The translations under genes and the position numbers were made by a program. Source: Oceanospirillum sanctuarii (GTDB lineage Bacteria; Pseudomonadota; Gammaproteobacteria; Pseudomonadales; Halomonadaceae). Taken from it: 64,000 bases of DNA. Below, in pieces: positions 1 through 9,800 of the stretch. Every line of letters starts with the position of its first letter. The stretch's first letter is position 1. The stretch spans positions 124,001 to 188,000 of the forward strand of contig NZ_MTBA01000007.1 of NCBI RefSeq assembly GCF_002150805.1, given 5' to 3'. The notes beneath the pieces were generated by a model. It was not told the DNA's origin, did not search any database, and saw nothing but the letters and a program-made list of their open reading frames with translations.

Positions 1-169
1 CCTTAACGAAGTGTTTGCCCAGCTGAATGCCGTGGGTGTGAGTATCAGCTCCATGCGTACCAAGTCGAATCGTCTGGAAGAGCTGTTTGTTGAGCTGGTG
101 GAGCAGGATCGTAAGAAACACGATGCTGCAAACAAGGAATCCGATCAAAAAGATAAGGTGTCTGCATAA
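1..169 (+). CDS. yadG: ABC transporter ATP-binding protein, C-terminal end (YadG-like), partial
   Basis: This reading frame is open from the left edge (first full codon at base 2) and stops with TAA at 167-169. Only the last 55 residues are visible, so the Walker motifs lie outside the window. The segment reading SMRTKSNRLEELFVEL resembles the C-terminal tail of E. coli YadG, the ATPase partner of the YadH permease. The stop codon is directly followed by the ATG of a YadH-like permease gene, as expected for a translationally coupled ABC exporter operon. The tail is lysine- and aspartate-rich. The substrate of YadGH transporters is not established. Family assignment is fairly safe because of the neighbour. 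Confidence 0.8.
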   Translation, partial: LNEVFAQLNAVGVSISSMRTKSNRLEELFVELVEQDRKKHDAANKESDQKDKVSA

Positions 170-943
170 ATGAGTGTTCAGGAATATTGGATTGCGTTTA
201 CCACCATTATCCATAAAGAGATCAATCGCTTTACCCGCATCTGGGCGCAGACTCTGTTACCACCTGCGATCACGATGACGCTCTATTTCGTCATCTTCGG
301 TAACCTGATCGGCAGCCGGATTGGTGAAATGGGTGGCTTCACCTACATGCAGTTTATTGTGCCGGGTCTGATCATGATGTCGGTGATCACTAACTCTTAC
401 TCTAACGTTGTGTCGTCTTTTTACGGCGCGCGTTTTCAGAAGAGTATTGAGGAACTGCTGGTTTCGCCGACGCCAAACTGGATCATTCTGAGCGGTTTCG
501 TGCTGGGTGGTGTTGCCCGTGGCCTGACAGTTGGTTTTATCGTTACCGTGCTGTCGCTCTTCTTTACCGACCTGCATCTGCACAATCTAGGCATCACCAT
601 TCTGGTGGTACTGATGACTTCGATTCTGTTTGCACTGGGCGGTTTTGTGAACGCCATGTTTGCCCGCAGCTTCGATGATATCTCCATCGTGCCGACCTTT
701 ATTCTGACCCCGCTGACCTATCTGGGCGGTGTGTTTTACTCCATCTCCCTGCTGCCGGATTTCTGGCAGGGTGTGTCCATGTTGAACCCGATTCTCTACA
801 TGGTGAACACTTTCCGTTACGGCATTCTGGGTGTGTCGGATATTGATGTGGTTTATGCCCTGTCGGCCGTTGCCTTCTTTATTGTTGCAATGTTTACCCT
901 TTGTCTGACCCTGTTAAACAAGGGTAAAGGAATCCGGAGTTAA
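170..943 (+). CDS. yadH: ABC-2 type transporter permease (YadH-like)
   Basis: This is a 257-residue inner-membrane permease of the ABC-2 family, nearly the same length as E. coli YadH (256). About six hydrophobic segments are visible, and the motif PLTYLGGVFYSI in the second half is typical of this family. It would pair with the ATPase encoded immediately upstream to form an exporter. The ATG follows the upstream TAA without any gap, so translation is probably coupled. queF follows with only a few bases between. The transported substrate cannot be deduced from sequence. Confidence 0.9.
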   Translation: MSVQEYWIAFTTIIHKEINRFTRIWAQTLLPPAITMTLYFVIFGNLIGSRIGEMGGFTYMQFIVPGLIMMSVITNSYSNVVSSFYGARFQKSIEELLVSPTPNWIILSGFVLGGVARGLTVGFIVTVLSLFFTDLHLHNLGITILVVLMTSILFALGGFVNAMFARSFDDISIVPTFILTPLTYLGGVFYSISLLPDFWQGVSMLNPILYMVNTFRYGILGVSDIDVVYALSAVAFFIVAMFTLCLTLLNKGKGIRS

Positions 944-946
944 GTG

Positions 947-1825
947 ATGAGTCATTCCCCTATGGATAACGCTGGCCAGGCTCAGGCTGCCAGCGCTGAA
1001 ACCTCACAGCTGGGTAAAGAAACTCAGTACGTGGATCAGTACGATGCCAGCCTTCTGTTTCCGATTCCCCGTCAGCCCAAGCGTGACGAGATCGGCCTTG
1101 AGCAGCTGGGTGCTGAAGCGGGGCGTTTGCCTTTCTTCGGTCAGGATATCTGGAACGCATTTGAGCTGTCCTGGCTGAATGCCAAGGGCAAACCGGAAGT
1201 GGCGGTTGCGGTATTCCGTATTCCTGCGGATTCCGAAAATATTATTGAGTCCAAATCCTTTAAGCTGTACCTGAACTCTTTTAATCAGACTCAGTTATCC
1301 GGCCGTCAGGAGCTTCAGGCGACCCTGGAAAAGGATCTGTCGGCAGCGGCAGGTGCGCCCGTGATTGTTGAGCTGAATGATCTGGATGGTGCGACTGCAC
1401 TGCAGGTGGTAGAGCCAAAAGGCCGCTGTATTGATGGTCTGGATATCGAGGTAAACCACTACCATCCGGAGCCGGCACTGCTGAAAAATCAGAGTGATCT
1501 GATCGTTGAAGAGACGCTGTACAGTCACTTGCTGCGTTCCAACTGTCCGGTTACCGGTCAGCCGGATTGGGCGACCGTAGAGATCAGTTATACCGGTAAG
1601 AAGATCGATAAAGCGGGCTTGCTGGCTTATATCATCTCTTTCCGCCAGCATAACGATTTCCATGAGCAGTGTGTTGAGCGCATGTTTGTGGATCTGAGCC
1701 TACGCTGCAAGCCGGAAGAGCTGACGGTTGTTGCCCGTTACACCCGTCGTGGTGGTCTGGATATTAACCCGTGGCGCTCTTCAAACCGTCCGGATCTGGA
1801 AAACCGACGTTTTGTCCGCCAGTAG
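947..1825 (+). CDS. queF: NADPH-dependent 7-cyano-7-deazaguanine reductase QueF
   Basis: QueF reduces preQ0 to preQ1 in the biosynthesis of the tRNA base queuosine. The 292-residue length identifies the long bimodular QueF type of proteobacteria. Visible family motifs are ESKSFKLYLNSFNQT (QueF substrate-binding signature, around residue 100) and SNCPVTGQPDW, which holds the catalytic cysteine that forms the thioimide adduct and the nearby aspartate. An in-frame GTG at 944 also exists, but GGAG at 936-939 is spaced seven bases from the ATG at 947 and only four from the GTG, so I choose 947. It is the last gene of the yadGH-queF unit and is followed by a terminator. Confidence 0.96.
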   Translation: MSHSPMDNAGQAQAASAETSQLGKETQYVDQYDASLLFPIPRQPKRDEIGLEQLGAEAGRLPFFGQDIWNAFELSWLNAKGKPEVAVAVFRIPADSENIIESKSFKLYLNSFNQTQLSGRQELQATLEKDLSAAAGAPVIVELNDLDGATALQVVEPKGRCIDGLDIEVNHYHPEPALLKNQSDLIVEETLYSHLLRSNCPVTGQPDWATVEISYTGKKIDKAGLLAYIISFRQHNDFHEQCVERMFVDLSLRCKPEELTVVARYTRRGGLDINPWRSSNRPDLENRRFVRQ

Positions 1826-1880
1826 GGTTCAGTTCGGTTAAGGTGACGCTCTGAAAGGCGTGGCTTTAAATAGCGGAAAC

Positions 1881-1931
1881 AAAAAAGCCGATGAAACCAA
1901 GCTCATTATGAGAGGTTTCACCGGCTTTTTA
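1881..1931. terminator. Bidirectional rho-independent terminator
   Basis: The arms AAAAAAGCCGATGAAACC and GGTTTCACCGGCTTTTT pair with one small irregularity around a short loop. There are T-runs on both strands. It lies between two convergent genes, queF (+) and the coiled-coil membrane protein gene (-), and can serve both. Confidence 0.85.
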
Positions 1932-1993
1932 GCATTCTGCAAGTTGAGATAGATGCGCTTGGTGTCAGATGAGTACAGAGCCTGATGACTAAG

Positions 1994-2620
1994 CTATTCC
2001 GATTTAGGTGCGTCGGTGTTTTCAGATACTGCTGCTTCCGGTGCTGAATCAGCTTTCTGGCCGTCTGTTTTCTGTTCCGTTTCTATCTGTTTTACATCGT
2101 GCTCGTGCTGCTCTTTATAACGATTCAGCAGTTTCTTGGCTTTAGCTAATTGCTCACGATAGTGAGTGATCTTCTCTTCCACTGCCGCACCTTCTTTGCG
2201 GCTCATCTTGATGTACTCCTCAAGATGCAGCAAAGAGCTTTTCTGCTGTTCTGCCACTTCAGGTGCAGAGTCCGGATTTTGCTCCAAGGCTTCGATCAGT
2301 TTGCGTAAGTTCGCGGTCAGCAGGAGCTTCTCATCCAGCATTTTGCGCAATTCTGAGATTTCACCGGTTACCTTTTCAGGATCAAGTTCACCGGCATCAA
2401 CCTGATCGGTATTGATGTTTTCTTCGGGAGCAGCTTCAGAGCCCTCTGTCATTGCTGTCATCGGAGGAGGAACATCCTCAGTTTCTGGCGAGGTTTCACC
2501 ACGCAGTTCACGGATCTGTTTTTTCAGAAAACGAGTGTGTAAAAAGAGAAAAAAGATACCGCCCGCTAACAGCAGGAAGAGCTGTATAATGCCTACAAGT
2601 GCCAGTGTGGACAAAACCAT
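1994..2620 (-). CDS. Membrane-anchored coiled-coil protein of unknown function
   Basis: This 208-residue protein starts with a single hydrophobic helix (about residues 5-27) followed by basic residues (TRFLKKQIR), which predicts a cytoplasmic C-terminal part. Residues about 30-70 are acidic and proline-rich. Residues about 80-190 are charged, with heptad-like leucines, and look like an extended coiled coil. The tail is rich in Gln, Glu, Asp and Ala. I do not recognise a named family. The layout resembles small membrane-tethered scaffold proteins. It stands alone, with a weak GGAA ribosome-binding site before the ATG. Confidence 0.7.
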   Translation of the reverse strand: MVLSTLALVGIIQLFLLLAGGIFFLFLHTRFLKKQIRELRGETSPETEDVPPPMTAMTEGSEAAPEENINTDQVDAGELDPEKVTGEISELRKMLDEKLLLTANLRKLIEALEQNPDSAPEVAEQQKSSLLHLEEYIKMSRKEGAAVEEKITHYREQLAKAKKLLNRYKEQHEHDVKQIETEQKTDGQKADSAPEAAVSENTDAPKSE

Positions 2621-2833
2621 GTCGCGATTTCCTTAAAGACTCAGGTTTGGGCATCATACCCCGTAATCCTGTTGATCTCTATGGCTTTTTTGCGGAGCAG
2701 GAAGTGCGTTTAAAGCCTGTAAAAGTAGTTAAATAAAGGCTCTTTTGACGATATTCACCGTTTTTTCAAACAAGGCTGGCGCGTACTTTTTGGTCTGGAC
2801 AGAGCCCAGATTCAGTTAATAACCGGAGTTGAT

Positions 2834-3394
2834 ATGCAAGCTGAAGCGTTACTGTTGAACCGTAATTCCCACCCGAAACTTTCCGGTGATGTACCCAGTG
2901 CCGACACCCTTGAATTTATCTATCAGGCCGCGTTACGTGCGCCGGATCATGGCTGTATCCGACCTTGGCGTTTTATCGAGTTTACCGGTGCGGGTCGTGA
3001 GCGTTTGGGCGAGATCTTTTACAAAGGCCTGATGAGCCGCAAGCCGGATGCCGATGAAGCTCAGCAGAATAAAATGCGCATTATGACTCTGCGTGCACCA
3101 CTGGTCATCGCAGTAATCGCCAAAGTTACTGAAGACCACCCTAAGGTGCCTGTTGTTGAGCAGGTTCTGTCAGCAGGTGCAGCAGCCCAGAATATGATGC
3201 TGGCGGCTCATGCTAAAGGTCTGGGTGCCATCTGGCGTACCGGTGATGTCGCTTTTGATCCAGTAGTGAACCACGAGCTTGGCCTTGAAGGTGAAGACCA
3301 GATCGTAGGTTTTCTTTATATCGGTGACGTTGAAGGCCGTAATAAGCCGCTGCCGGAACATAATACTGACGACTTTGTAGAGCGCTGGGTGTAA
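2834..3394 (+). CDS. NAD(P)H nitroreductase, YdjA-like
   Basis: This 186-residue protein matches the small FMN-dependent nitroreductases of the YdjA group. Characteristic segments are LNRNSHPKL near the N-terminus, the FMN-contacting RAPDHGCIRPWRF (around residue 37) and GLGAIWRTG (around residue 130). Such enzymes reduce nitro groups or quinone-like compounds with NAD(P)H, but the physiological substrate of YdjA is unknown. CCGGAG sits eight bases before the ATG. It is a single gene, not obviously linked to its neighbours. Confidence 0.88.
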   Translation: MQAEALLLNRNSHPKLSGDVPSADTLEFIYQAALRAPDHGCIRPWRFIEFTGAGRERLGEIFYKGLMSRKPDADEAQQNKMRIMTLRAPLVIAVIAKVTEDHPKVPVVEQVLSAGAAAQNMMLAAHAKGLGAIWRTGDVAFDPVVNHELGLEGEDQIVGFLYIGDVEGRNKPLPEHNTDDFVERWV

Positions 3395-3486
3395 CGCGTC
3401 TTTCGAGGTTGGGTCAGAGTACTCAAAAGAGCAGAGCCGGAAAACGAATAATCAGAAAGTGAATCATTGGAAGTAAGGAGTTGATT

Positions 3487-3939
3487 GTGCAACAGGCACG
3501 GGTTGATCAGTTTTTAGAGCACGTTAAAGCTTCTATCCCTCTGGTAAATCACATGGGGCTTGATCGGGTAACCTTTGAGAACAATGAAGTGTGTTTTCAT
3601 GTTTCCTTAGAACCTAACCTGAATGATAAGGGCACAGGTTTTGGCGGATCGATCAGCGGCCTGTGTACGTTGGCGGGGTGGGCGCTGACAACACTGCTTC
3701 TGATCGAAGAAGATCTGGAGCGCAGTGCTGTAGTCAAAACCGGAACCATCGACTTTTTTGCTCCTGTCACTTCTGATTTTGTGGTGCGTTGCTTCTGTCC
3801 TGACGCAGCAGGGGAGGCGGCTCTGATCGATAAGGTTCGCACAAAAGGACGTGGTCGCCTGCCGATTGTTGCTGAAATCAGTCAGGGCGATAAAGTCGCT
3901 GTTCGCTACAGTGGTGATTATGTCGCTCTGGATGTCTGA
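3487..3939 (+). CDS. YiiD C-terminal-type thioesterase-fold (hotdog) protein
   Basis: This protein of about 150 residues resembles the putative thioesterase domain found at the C-terminus of E. coli YiiD (FabY-like). The segment with KGTGFGGSISGLCTLAGWA, followed by VVKTGTIDFFAPV, is typical of this hotdog-fold family. Here the domain stands alone, without the GNAT acetyltransferase half. The frame can open at a TTG at 3481, but AAGGAG at 3475-3480 directly abuts it, so the GTG at 3487 (spacing six) is the more likely start. A role in acyl-ACP or acyl-CoA metabolism is inferred only from the fold. Confidence 0.75.
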   Translation: MQQARVDQFLEHVKASIPLVNHMGLDRVTFENNEVCFHVSLEPNLNDKGTGFGGSISGLCTLAGWALTTLLLIEEDLERSAVVKTGTIDFFAPVTSDFVVRCFCPDAAGEAALIDKVRTKGRGRLPIVAEISQGDKVAVRYSGDYVALDV

Positions 3940-4027
3940 GACCGGCTTAATCTCGAGCTGAATACCCTTGAAAGCAGGGTAAGTACTTGAGAATTATAAA
4001 AAAGTTAGAAAAAATTCCAAAAAAGAC

Positions 4028-4056
4028 TTGCTCTGGATAAAACCTCTCCATATAAT
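4028..4056 (+). promoter_or_regulatory. Sigma-70 promoter of tRNA-Ser
   Basis: TTGCTC at 4028-4033 and a perfect TATAAT at 4051-4056 are separated by 17 bases. Transcription would begin near 4063, about 40 bases before the tRNA. Confidence 0.75.
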
Positions 4057-4102
4057 ACGCGCCATCTGTTGAGCAGCAAGTGTTGTTCAGGTCAGATATT
4101 GC

Positions 4103-4190
4103 GGAGAGGTGGCCGAGTGGTCGAAGGCGCACGCCTGGAAAGTGTGTATATCGAAAGGTATCGAGGGTTCGAATCCCTCCTTCTCCGCCA
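4103..4190 (+). tRNA. tRNA-Ser(GGA)
   Basis: This is an 88-base tRNA with an encoded CCA. The acceptor stem pairs GGAGAGG with CTTCTCC and the discriminator base is G. The D-arm reads GGCCGAGTGGTCGAAGGC. The anticodon stem is CACGC/GTGTG around the loop CTGGAAA, with anticodon GGA at 4137-4139, which reads UCC and UCU serine codons. A long variable arm follows, as expected for tRNA-Ser, and the T-arm GAGGGTTCGAATCCCTC is canonical. Confidence 0.97.
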
Positions 4191-4200
4191 CAAATTCTAA

Positions 4201-4234
4201 AGCCCGCTAACTCAATGAGTTAGCGGGCTTTTTC
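4201..4234 (+). terminator. Rho-independent terminator of tRNA-Ser
   Basis: AGCCCGCTAACTCA pairs with TGAGTTAGCGGGCT around a minimal loop and is followed by TTTTTCG. It starts ten bases after the tRNA. Confidence 0.92.
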
Positions 4235-4610
4235 GTTTCTGAACGAAAAGTCTATCTTGTCCTCAGTTTCAGCTGTCTTTCCTGTTCTTCATCTACCCCT
4301 CCGGTTATAGATAGCCGGTTTCCTCTGTTTGCTAATATCGGGCTGCTTGTCCTGCTCGTGTCGGGCAATTTCTGTATTCGTTGCTACGCTGATAGTGACC
4401 GCTTCGGAAATGATTTTCGGCGTATATCTTGTCATGCTTATGTAAAGTTATGTATCGTAGACTGACCAGCTACAGTCAAGCCTCAGCTAATACAAACCTG
4501 CGTGAACAATAATGATAAGGACAACCCGGTAAGGATGAACCGGATAAGAGCAGCCAAAGCTGCCGAGGTGCAGGGAACGCTCAATCTGTTAGTTGATGAG
4601 ACCCCTATCT
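4235..4610. other. Intergenic region upstream of the chemoreceptor gene
   Basis: About 375 bases lie between the tRNA terminator and the chemoreceptor start. I see no convincing gene. Short open frames here are not supported by ribosome-binding sites. I looked for a flagellar sigma-28 promoter (TAAA-N15-GCCGATAA); TAAAGTTA occurs at 4443-4450 but has no matching -10 element. Confidence 0.5.
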
Positions 4611-6722
4611 ATGAAAACATGGTCGTTAAGAAACAAGCTTCTGTTGTTCTCTTTGCTTCTTCTGGTTGTTGCTCTGGGCGGTATGTCCTGGGTGGGCACC
4701 AATGCAATGAAACACACCTCTGAGGAGGTGATCAGCCAGATATCCGTCTCCAGTCGTGAGCGGGTTTTCGATATTCTGGAACAGGCCTCCTACCGCGTTG
4801 CCAGTGATGTTGGCAGCTATATGAACCGGGCGTTTGATACTCCGGTTAATATGAATCATGCGGTCACTTTTGGTATGCATGAACCCGAGAAACGCCTGAG
4901 CCGCGACGAAGTGCAGGCGCTGGTTCGTCAGGCCGTGGCGGCTAATCCTCTGGTCAGCTCCGGTTATATCCAGTTTGAGAAAAATGGTTATGGCGATAAT
5001 GACGCCGTGATGATCGGCTCGGGTGAGCACACCACATTTATAGGCACGTTAGAAACCTACTGGGTGCGTGAAAATGGCACTCTGAATCACTATCCTACCG
5101 AAGATCCAAATTCCAAATATTCTGAAACTCCTAATGATCTGGGAGATCGGGAATCTGAGTGGTATCTCTGCAGTTATGAGACCGGTAAAACTTGTATTGT
5201 TGAGCCTTATCTCTATGAGATTGAGCCGGGCAATGAAGTGCTGATGACCAGTCTGGTAACGCCGATCAAGAAAGATGGACGCTTTGTGGGGGTTGCCGGT
5301 TCCGATATTAATCTTCCGGTACTGCAAAAGCGGATGAAAGAGATGTCTGCCAAGCTGTTTGAGGGTAAAGCTCAGCTTCACCTGATTACCGCTAAAGGCC
5401 GCATTGTCGCCAGCAGTCAGTATGCAAAGAAACTTTCCCGCCCGTTAAGCGAGGCTGATCAGGGCTTTGCTCAGGCACTGCAAGGCAAGAATGGCGAGAT
5501 TTTTGAGTTTAATCAGCTACTGGTCGCTGAGCGTCCCATTCATATTGAAGCACCGGATACCTATTGGCGACTGGTGATGACGGTGCCCGAGTCGGTTGCT
5601 TTTGCCGGGGTTAATCAGTTGAAAGCGGATCTGCAAACGGATGTCCGTAATACCATGGGTACACAGTTTGTCTTTTCACTGGTGATTATCGGTGTTGCAG
5701 CTGCAGCCATTGTGATCTTTGTTGGCACCATTACCCGACCTCTGAACCAGATGCGCGAACGTGTGTTCAACCTGAGCAGTGCCGATGGCGACCTGACTCA
5801 GACCCTTAATATTGAGAACCACCGAGAGCTGATTGAGATCAGTCAGGGTATCAACCAGTTTATCGCCAAGCTTAGGGAGATGATTCTGGCGCTGCAGGAA
5901 CAAAGTCTGCAGGTGCAGAAACAGACTAATCTGTTGAGTGAAGCCACCACCATCACTACAGAAACCATTGCCCGTCAGACCGCTGAGACTGATAGTGTGG
6001 CAACGGCTATGGAAGAGATGGCATCCACCAGCGCTGAAGTGGCCCGTCTGGCATCCACCAGTGCAGAAGGTACTCAGGTTTCTGAGAAGATTTTGCGTAA
6101 CACTCAGGCCAGTTTTGATCACAGTGTTGAGCAGGTGCAGGCGATTGCTCAGGCAATGGCGGAAAACAGTGAGCGAATTGCCAAGGTTTCAGCCCGTAGT
6201 GATGACATTAACCAGATCGTCAGCACTATTTCTGATATTGCCGAGCAAACTAACCTGCTGGCTTTGAATGCGGCCATTGAGGCTGCCCGTGCCGGTGAGC
6301 AGGGACGTGGTTTTGCCGTGGTTGCGGATGAAGTTCGCACGCTGGCGGCTAACACGCAAAAATCCACAGAAGAGATCAACGAGCTGGTTAAGCGACTGCA
6401 AAGCAACGTGCGGGAAGCTGTCGAACAGATTGAAGCTAACCGCAGCCGTTCTGAAGAAACGACTCAGAGCATCGCTGAAAGTGTTGAGAGCCTGAAAGAG
6501 CTGGCTGGACAGGTTAACCTGATTGCGGATAACACGGTTCAGGTGGCATCTGCCGCGGAAGAGCAAAGTCAGGTCAATGCTGAGATCAGTCAGAGTGTTG
6601 TCGGTATCGGTGATACTGCTAAAGAGCTGAATGATCAGGCCCATACCATTGATGGTGTTCGTCAGGAACTGACTCAGGTTGTCGGGCTTCTGGACGATCA
6701 GCTCAGCCGCCTGAAGGTATAG
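4611..6722 (+). CDS. Methyl-accepting chemotaxis protein with dCache sensor
   Basis: This is a chemoreceptor of about 703 residues. A first membrane helix (about residues 8-28) is followed by a periplasmic domain of about 300 residues of the double-Cache type, with typical segments such as GYIQF and [10 protein letters not shown] second membrane helix follows near residue 355, then a HAMP domain beginning TRPLNQM. The signalling domain contains the hairpin-tip signature [20 protein letters not shown]. dCache domains commonly bind amino acids or small organic acids, but the ligand is not predictable here. The frame continues upstream to TTG 4593; the ATG at 4611 gives the usual MKxxSLRxKLLL receptor start. 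There is no C-terminal CheR-binding pentapeptide. Confidence 0.92.
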   Translation: MKTWSLRNKLLLFSLLLLVVALGGMSWVGTNAMKHTSEEVISQISVSSRERVFDILEQASYRVASDVGSYMNRAFDTPVNMNHAVTFGMHEPEKRLSRDEVQALVRQAVAANPLVSSGYIQFEKNGYGDNDAVMIGSGEHTTFIGTLETYWVRENGTLNHYPTEDPNSKYSETPNDLGDRESEWYLCSYETGKTCIVEPYLYEIEPGNEVLMTSLVTPIKKDGRFVGVAGSDINLPVLQKRMKEMSAKLFEGKAQLHLITAKGRIVASSQYAKKLSRPLSEADQGFAQALQGKNGEIFEFNQLLVAERPIHIEAPDTYWRLVMTVPESVAFAGVNQLKADLQTDVRNTMGTQFVFSLVIIGVAAAAIVIFVGTITRPLNQMRERVFNLSSADGDLTQTLNIENHRELIEISQGINQFIAKLREMILALQEQSLQVQKQTNLLSEATTITTETIARQTAETDSVATAMEEMASTSAEVARLASTSAEGTQVSEKILRNTQASFDHSVEQVQAIAQAMAENSERIAKVSARSDDINQIVSTISDIAEQTNLLALNAAIEAARAGEQGRGFAVVADEVRTLAANTQKSTEEINELVKRLQSNVREAVEQIEANRSRSEETTQSIAESVESLKELAGQVNLIADNTVQVASAAEEQSQVNAEISQSVVGIGDTAKELNDQAHTIDGVRQELTQVVGLLDDQLSRLKV

Positions 6723-6776
6723 GCTCTGAAGGTTTTAGCTCTGAAAGCTTAGGCTTAGGCCACATGACAGGAAAGG

Positions 6777-6804
6777 AAAACGGGGCGAATAAGCCCCGTT
6801 TTTG
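6777..6804 (+). terminator. Rho-independent terminator
   Basis: AAAACGGGGC and GCCCCGTTTTT pair around GAATAA between the convergent chemoreceptor and c-di-GMP genes. A-run and T-run flanks allow function in both directions. Confidence 0.88.
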
Positions 6805-6827
6805 CATCATAGGAGAAGCCGCTTTAA

Positions 6828-9800
6828 TCAGATCGAATAGCTGATGCTGTGCTCTGCTTTATGGCGTTTACGCAGTTCGGCAAAGTCTTTGATCGGAATT
6901 GGTTTGCTCAGCAGATAGCCCTGATAGCGATCGCACTTGAGATCAGCCAGAGCATGCAGCTGCTTTTTGGTCTCTACACCCTCGGCTAGCACTTTCAGTC
7001 CCAGAGCCTGCCCCATCGCCGTGATGGCAGCCACAATCTCAAAGTCATCCTGATTCTGGTCAATCTCATCGATAAAGCTCTTATCAATTTTCAGCAGATC
7101 CAGCGGTAGTTGCTTCAGCTGTGTGAAGGAGGAGTAGCCGGTACCAAAATCGTCCATCGCCAGTTTGATGCCGATATCTTTCAGTTGCTGGAGCAGTTTC
7201 AGAGGCTGCTCCGGATTGCCCATCAGACTGCTTTCGGTCAGTTCCAGTTCCAGCTGCTGCGGCGGGAAGCCGGTTTCCAGCAGAATACGGGTGATATGGA
7301 CATAAAGCTCCGGATTACGCAGTTGTACTGCTGACAGGTTCACTGCCAGTTGAATAGGCTCAAAACCTTCATCCAGCCAGGCTTTACCCTGACGACAGGT
7401 TTGCTCCAGTACTTTAAGGCCGATCTCGTGAATCAGACCGTTCTCTTCACACTGAGGAATAAAGTCATTGGGTGGAATCATGCCATCGGTCGGATGGTTC
7501 CAGCGTACCAGAGCTTCGGCCCCGATAATTTCCTGGCTCAGAATATCCACCTGGGGTTGGAAATAAACTTCCAGCTCATCCTGCAATAACGCCTGGTGCA
7601 TACGGGTTTCCAGCTCCAGACGATTACGGGCGTTTTGCGTCAGCTCATCGGAGAAAAAGCGCAGTCGGGAACGACCTTCGTTTTTCGCCTGAAACAGTGC
7701 CGCATCGGCATGCTGCAGCAGGGTATCCGCATCCAGACCGTTCTGAGGAGCCAGACTCACCCCCATACTGGCACCCAGCTTCACGGTGCGGTTATCGGAT
7801 AGTTTCCACGGCTGACTGATACGACGAATCAGATTGTTGGCGATGCGGATCAGCTCATCCGTGTCCGAAAGGTGATCAAACAGCAGAGCAAACTCATCGC
7901 CACCCAGACGACAGATGGTATCCGCTTCCGGTACATCCTGATCGAGCATGCTGGCGATATGGCGCAGCAGCTCGTCGCCGCTACTGTGGCCGTAACTGTC
8001 GTTTACGTTTTTAAAGCGATCCAGCCCGATCACAATCAGAGCCACCTGATGTTTCTCTTTCGGTAGCTGGCGAATGGCGTGATCGGTACGCATCATCAGG
8101 TTCTTGCGGTTGGCAAGGCCGGTGAGGGGGTCGTGATAATCCAGAAACATCAGCCGGCTTTCGGATTCACGTTGTTCGGAAAGATCGGCAAAAACCCCGA
8201 CATAGTGATTGATATCGCCGTTATGATCCCTGACCACACTGATGTTCAGCAGCTCCGGATAGGTACTGCCATCGGCGCGGCGGCTGATCAGTTCACCCTG
8301 CCAGTGGCCATAGGTGCGGATGTTGTGCCACATCGCTTTATAGAAACGGCGATCCTGTTCACCGGACTGAAGAATAGCCGGTGAACGACCCAGAACCTCT
8401 TCTTCCGAGTAACCTGTCATATTGCAGAAGGCTTTATTAACCCGCTGGATCTTACGCTGAGCACTGACCACCATAACGGCTTCATTGGTGTTCTCAAAAA
8501 CCGCTGCAGCCTGTTTCAGGCGCAGTTCATTCTGTTTGCGCTGGGTAATATCTTTCAGGTGAATAAAGAGACGGCCACCACGGTGGGGCCAGAAGGAGGC
8601 TTTAACCTCAACATCGATGATGCTGCCATCCTTACAGCGGTGGCGGCTTTCGAACAGATCTTTACCGTTACGGAAGACGTTGCCGATATGTGCTTTAACC
8701 TGAACCTCATTTTCGTTGCAGTCCAGATCATGGATGCCCAGTTCAAGGATCTCTTCCTCGGTATAACCGACCATCTCACAGTAGGCTTTATTCACTTCCA
8801 GAATCTTGCCTTCGGTGTCGATAATCCAGAAACCATCCATTGAGGTTTCGATAACGCTGCGGTAGGTTTCTTCCCGCTCTTTCAGGTTCTCTTCAATGCG
8901 CAGACGTTCGGAAATATCCCGGGCAGAGGCGACAAAGTAATCATCATCTCCCAGACGAACCAGAGTGGTATTGATCTCGACCGGCAGGGTGCCACCCTGT
9001 TTGATTTTGTGTTCAGTATGGAAGAAGAGAGATGGTCGTTGCTTCATCTGCTCTTTCATCATGTCTGCAGTGATATGCACCGCATAGGTAGATATATCTG
9101 TCAGCTGCTTGCCGATCAGCTCTTCCCGGCTGAAGCCGGTTTGGCGGCAAGCCTGTTTATTGACATCCACCACGCTCAGATCGACTGCAGACAGAATATA
9201 GATACCGTCCCGGACCTGATCCATCAGGGTGGTCAGCAGGTCATTCTGATCCGCCTTTTCCAGCTGGTCTTTCAGAGAGCTGAAAGCCGCCTCTCTGTTC
9301 TGCAGTTCCGCTTCCAGATAATCCACATAGCTCATCTGAATTGCACGGCTGATATCGTGATGGGTGATGATGCCGCAAACTTTTTTCTCGGTATCGGAGA
9401 CGATAAAACGGCGAACCTGGTGGTGTTCCATACGTTGCAGGGCGGTCAGGATCAGGCAGTCGCTGTCGATACTCAGAACCGGTGTGTGCATCACATCGTA
9501 TAGCGGGAGGTGTGCCAGATTGTGACGTTCCAGAGCCAGCTGAACCAGATCCCGTTCGCTGAGAATACCGACAGCTTTGCCTTCATCGGTCACTACAATG
9601 GAGCTGATATGGGCTTTATCCATCTCGGATAAAGCCTGCTGCAGAGTGTCTTTAGGGCTCAGGGTAACAACCTGTCGACTCATCACCTGACTGACTTTCA
9701 GGTTGATCGCCACCGGCAGGTGCAGAAAGTGATCGGTAAAGTCTTTATTACACACCACGCCCACAATCAGGCCATCGGCATTGGTCACCACCAGATGACT

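Noticed and set aside
4443-4610. Possible sigma-28 promoter (TAAAGTTA) upstream of the chemoreceptor gene
   Set aside because: The expected GCCGATAA element is not present at the required distance.
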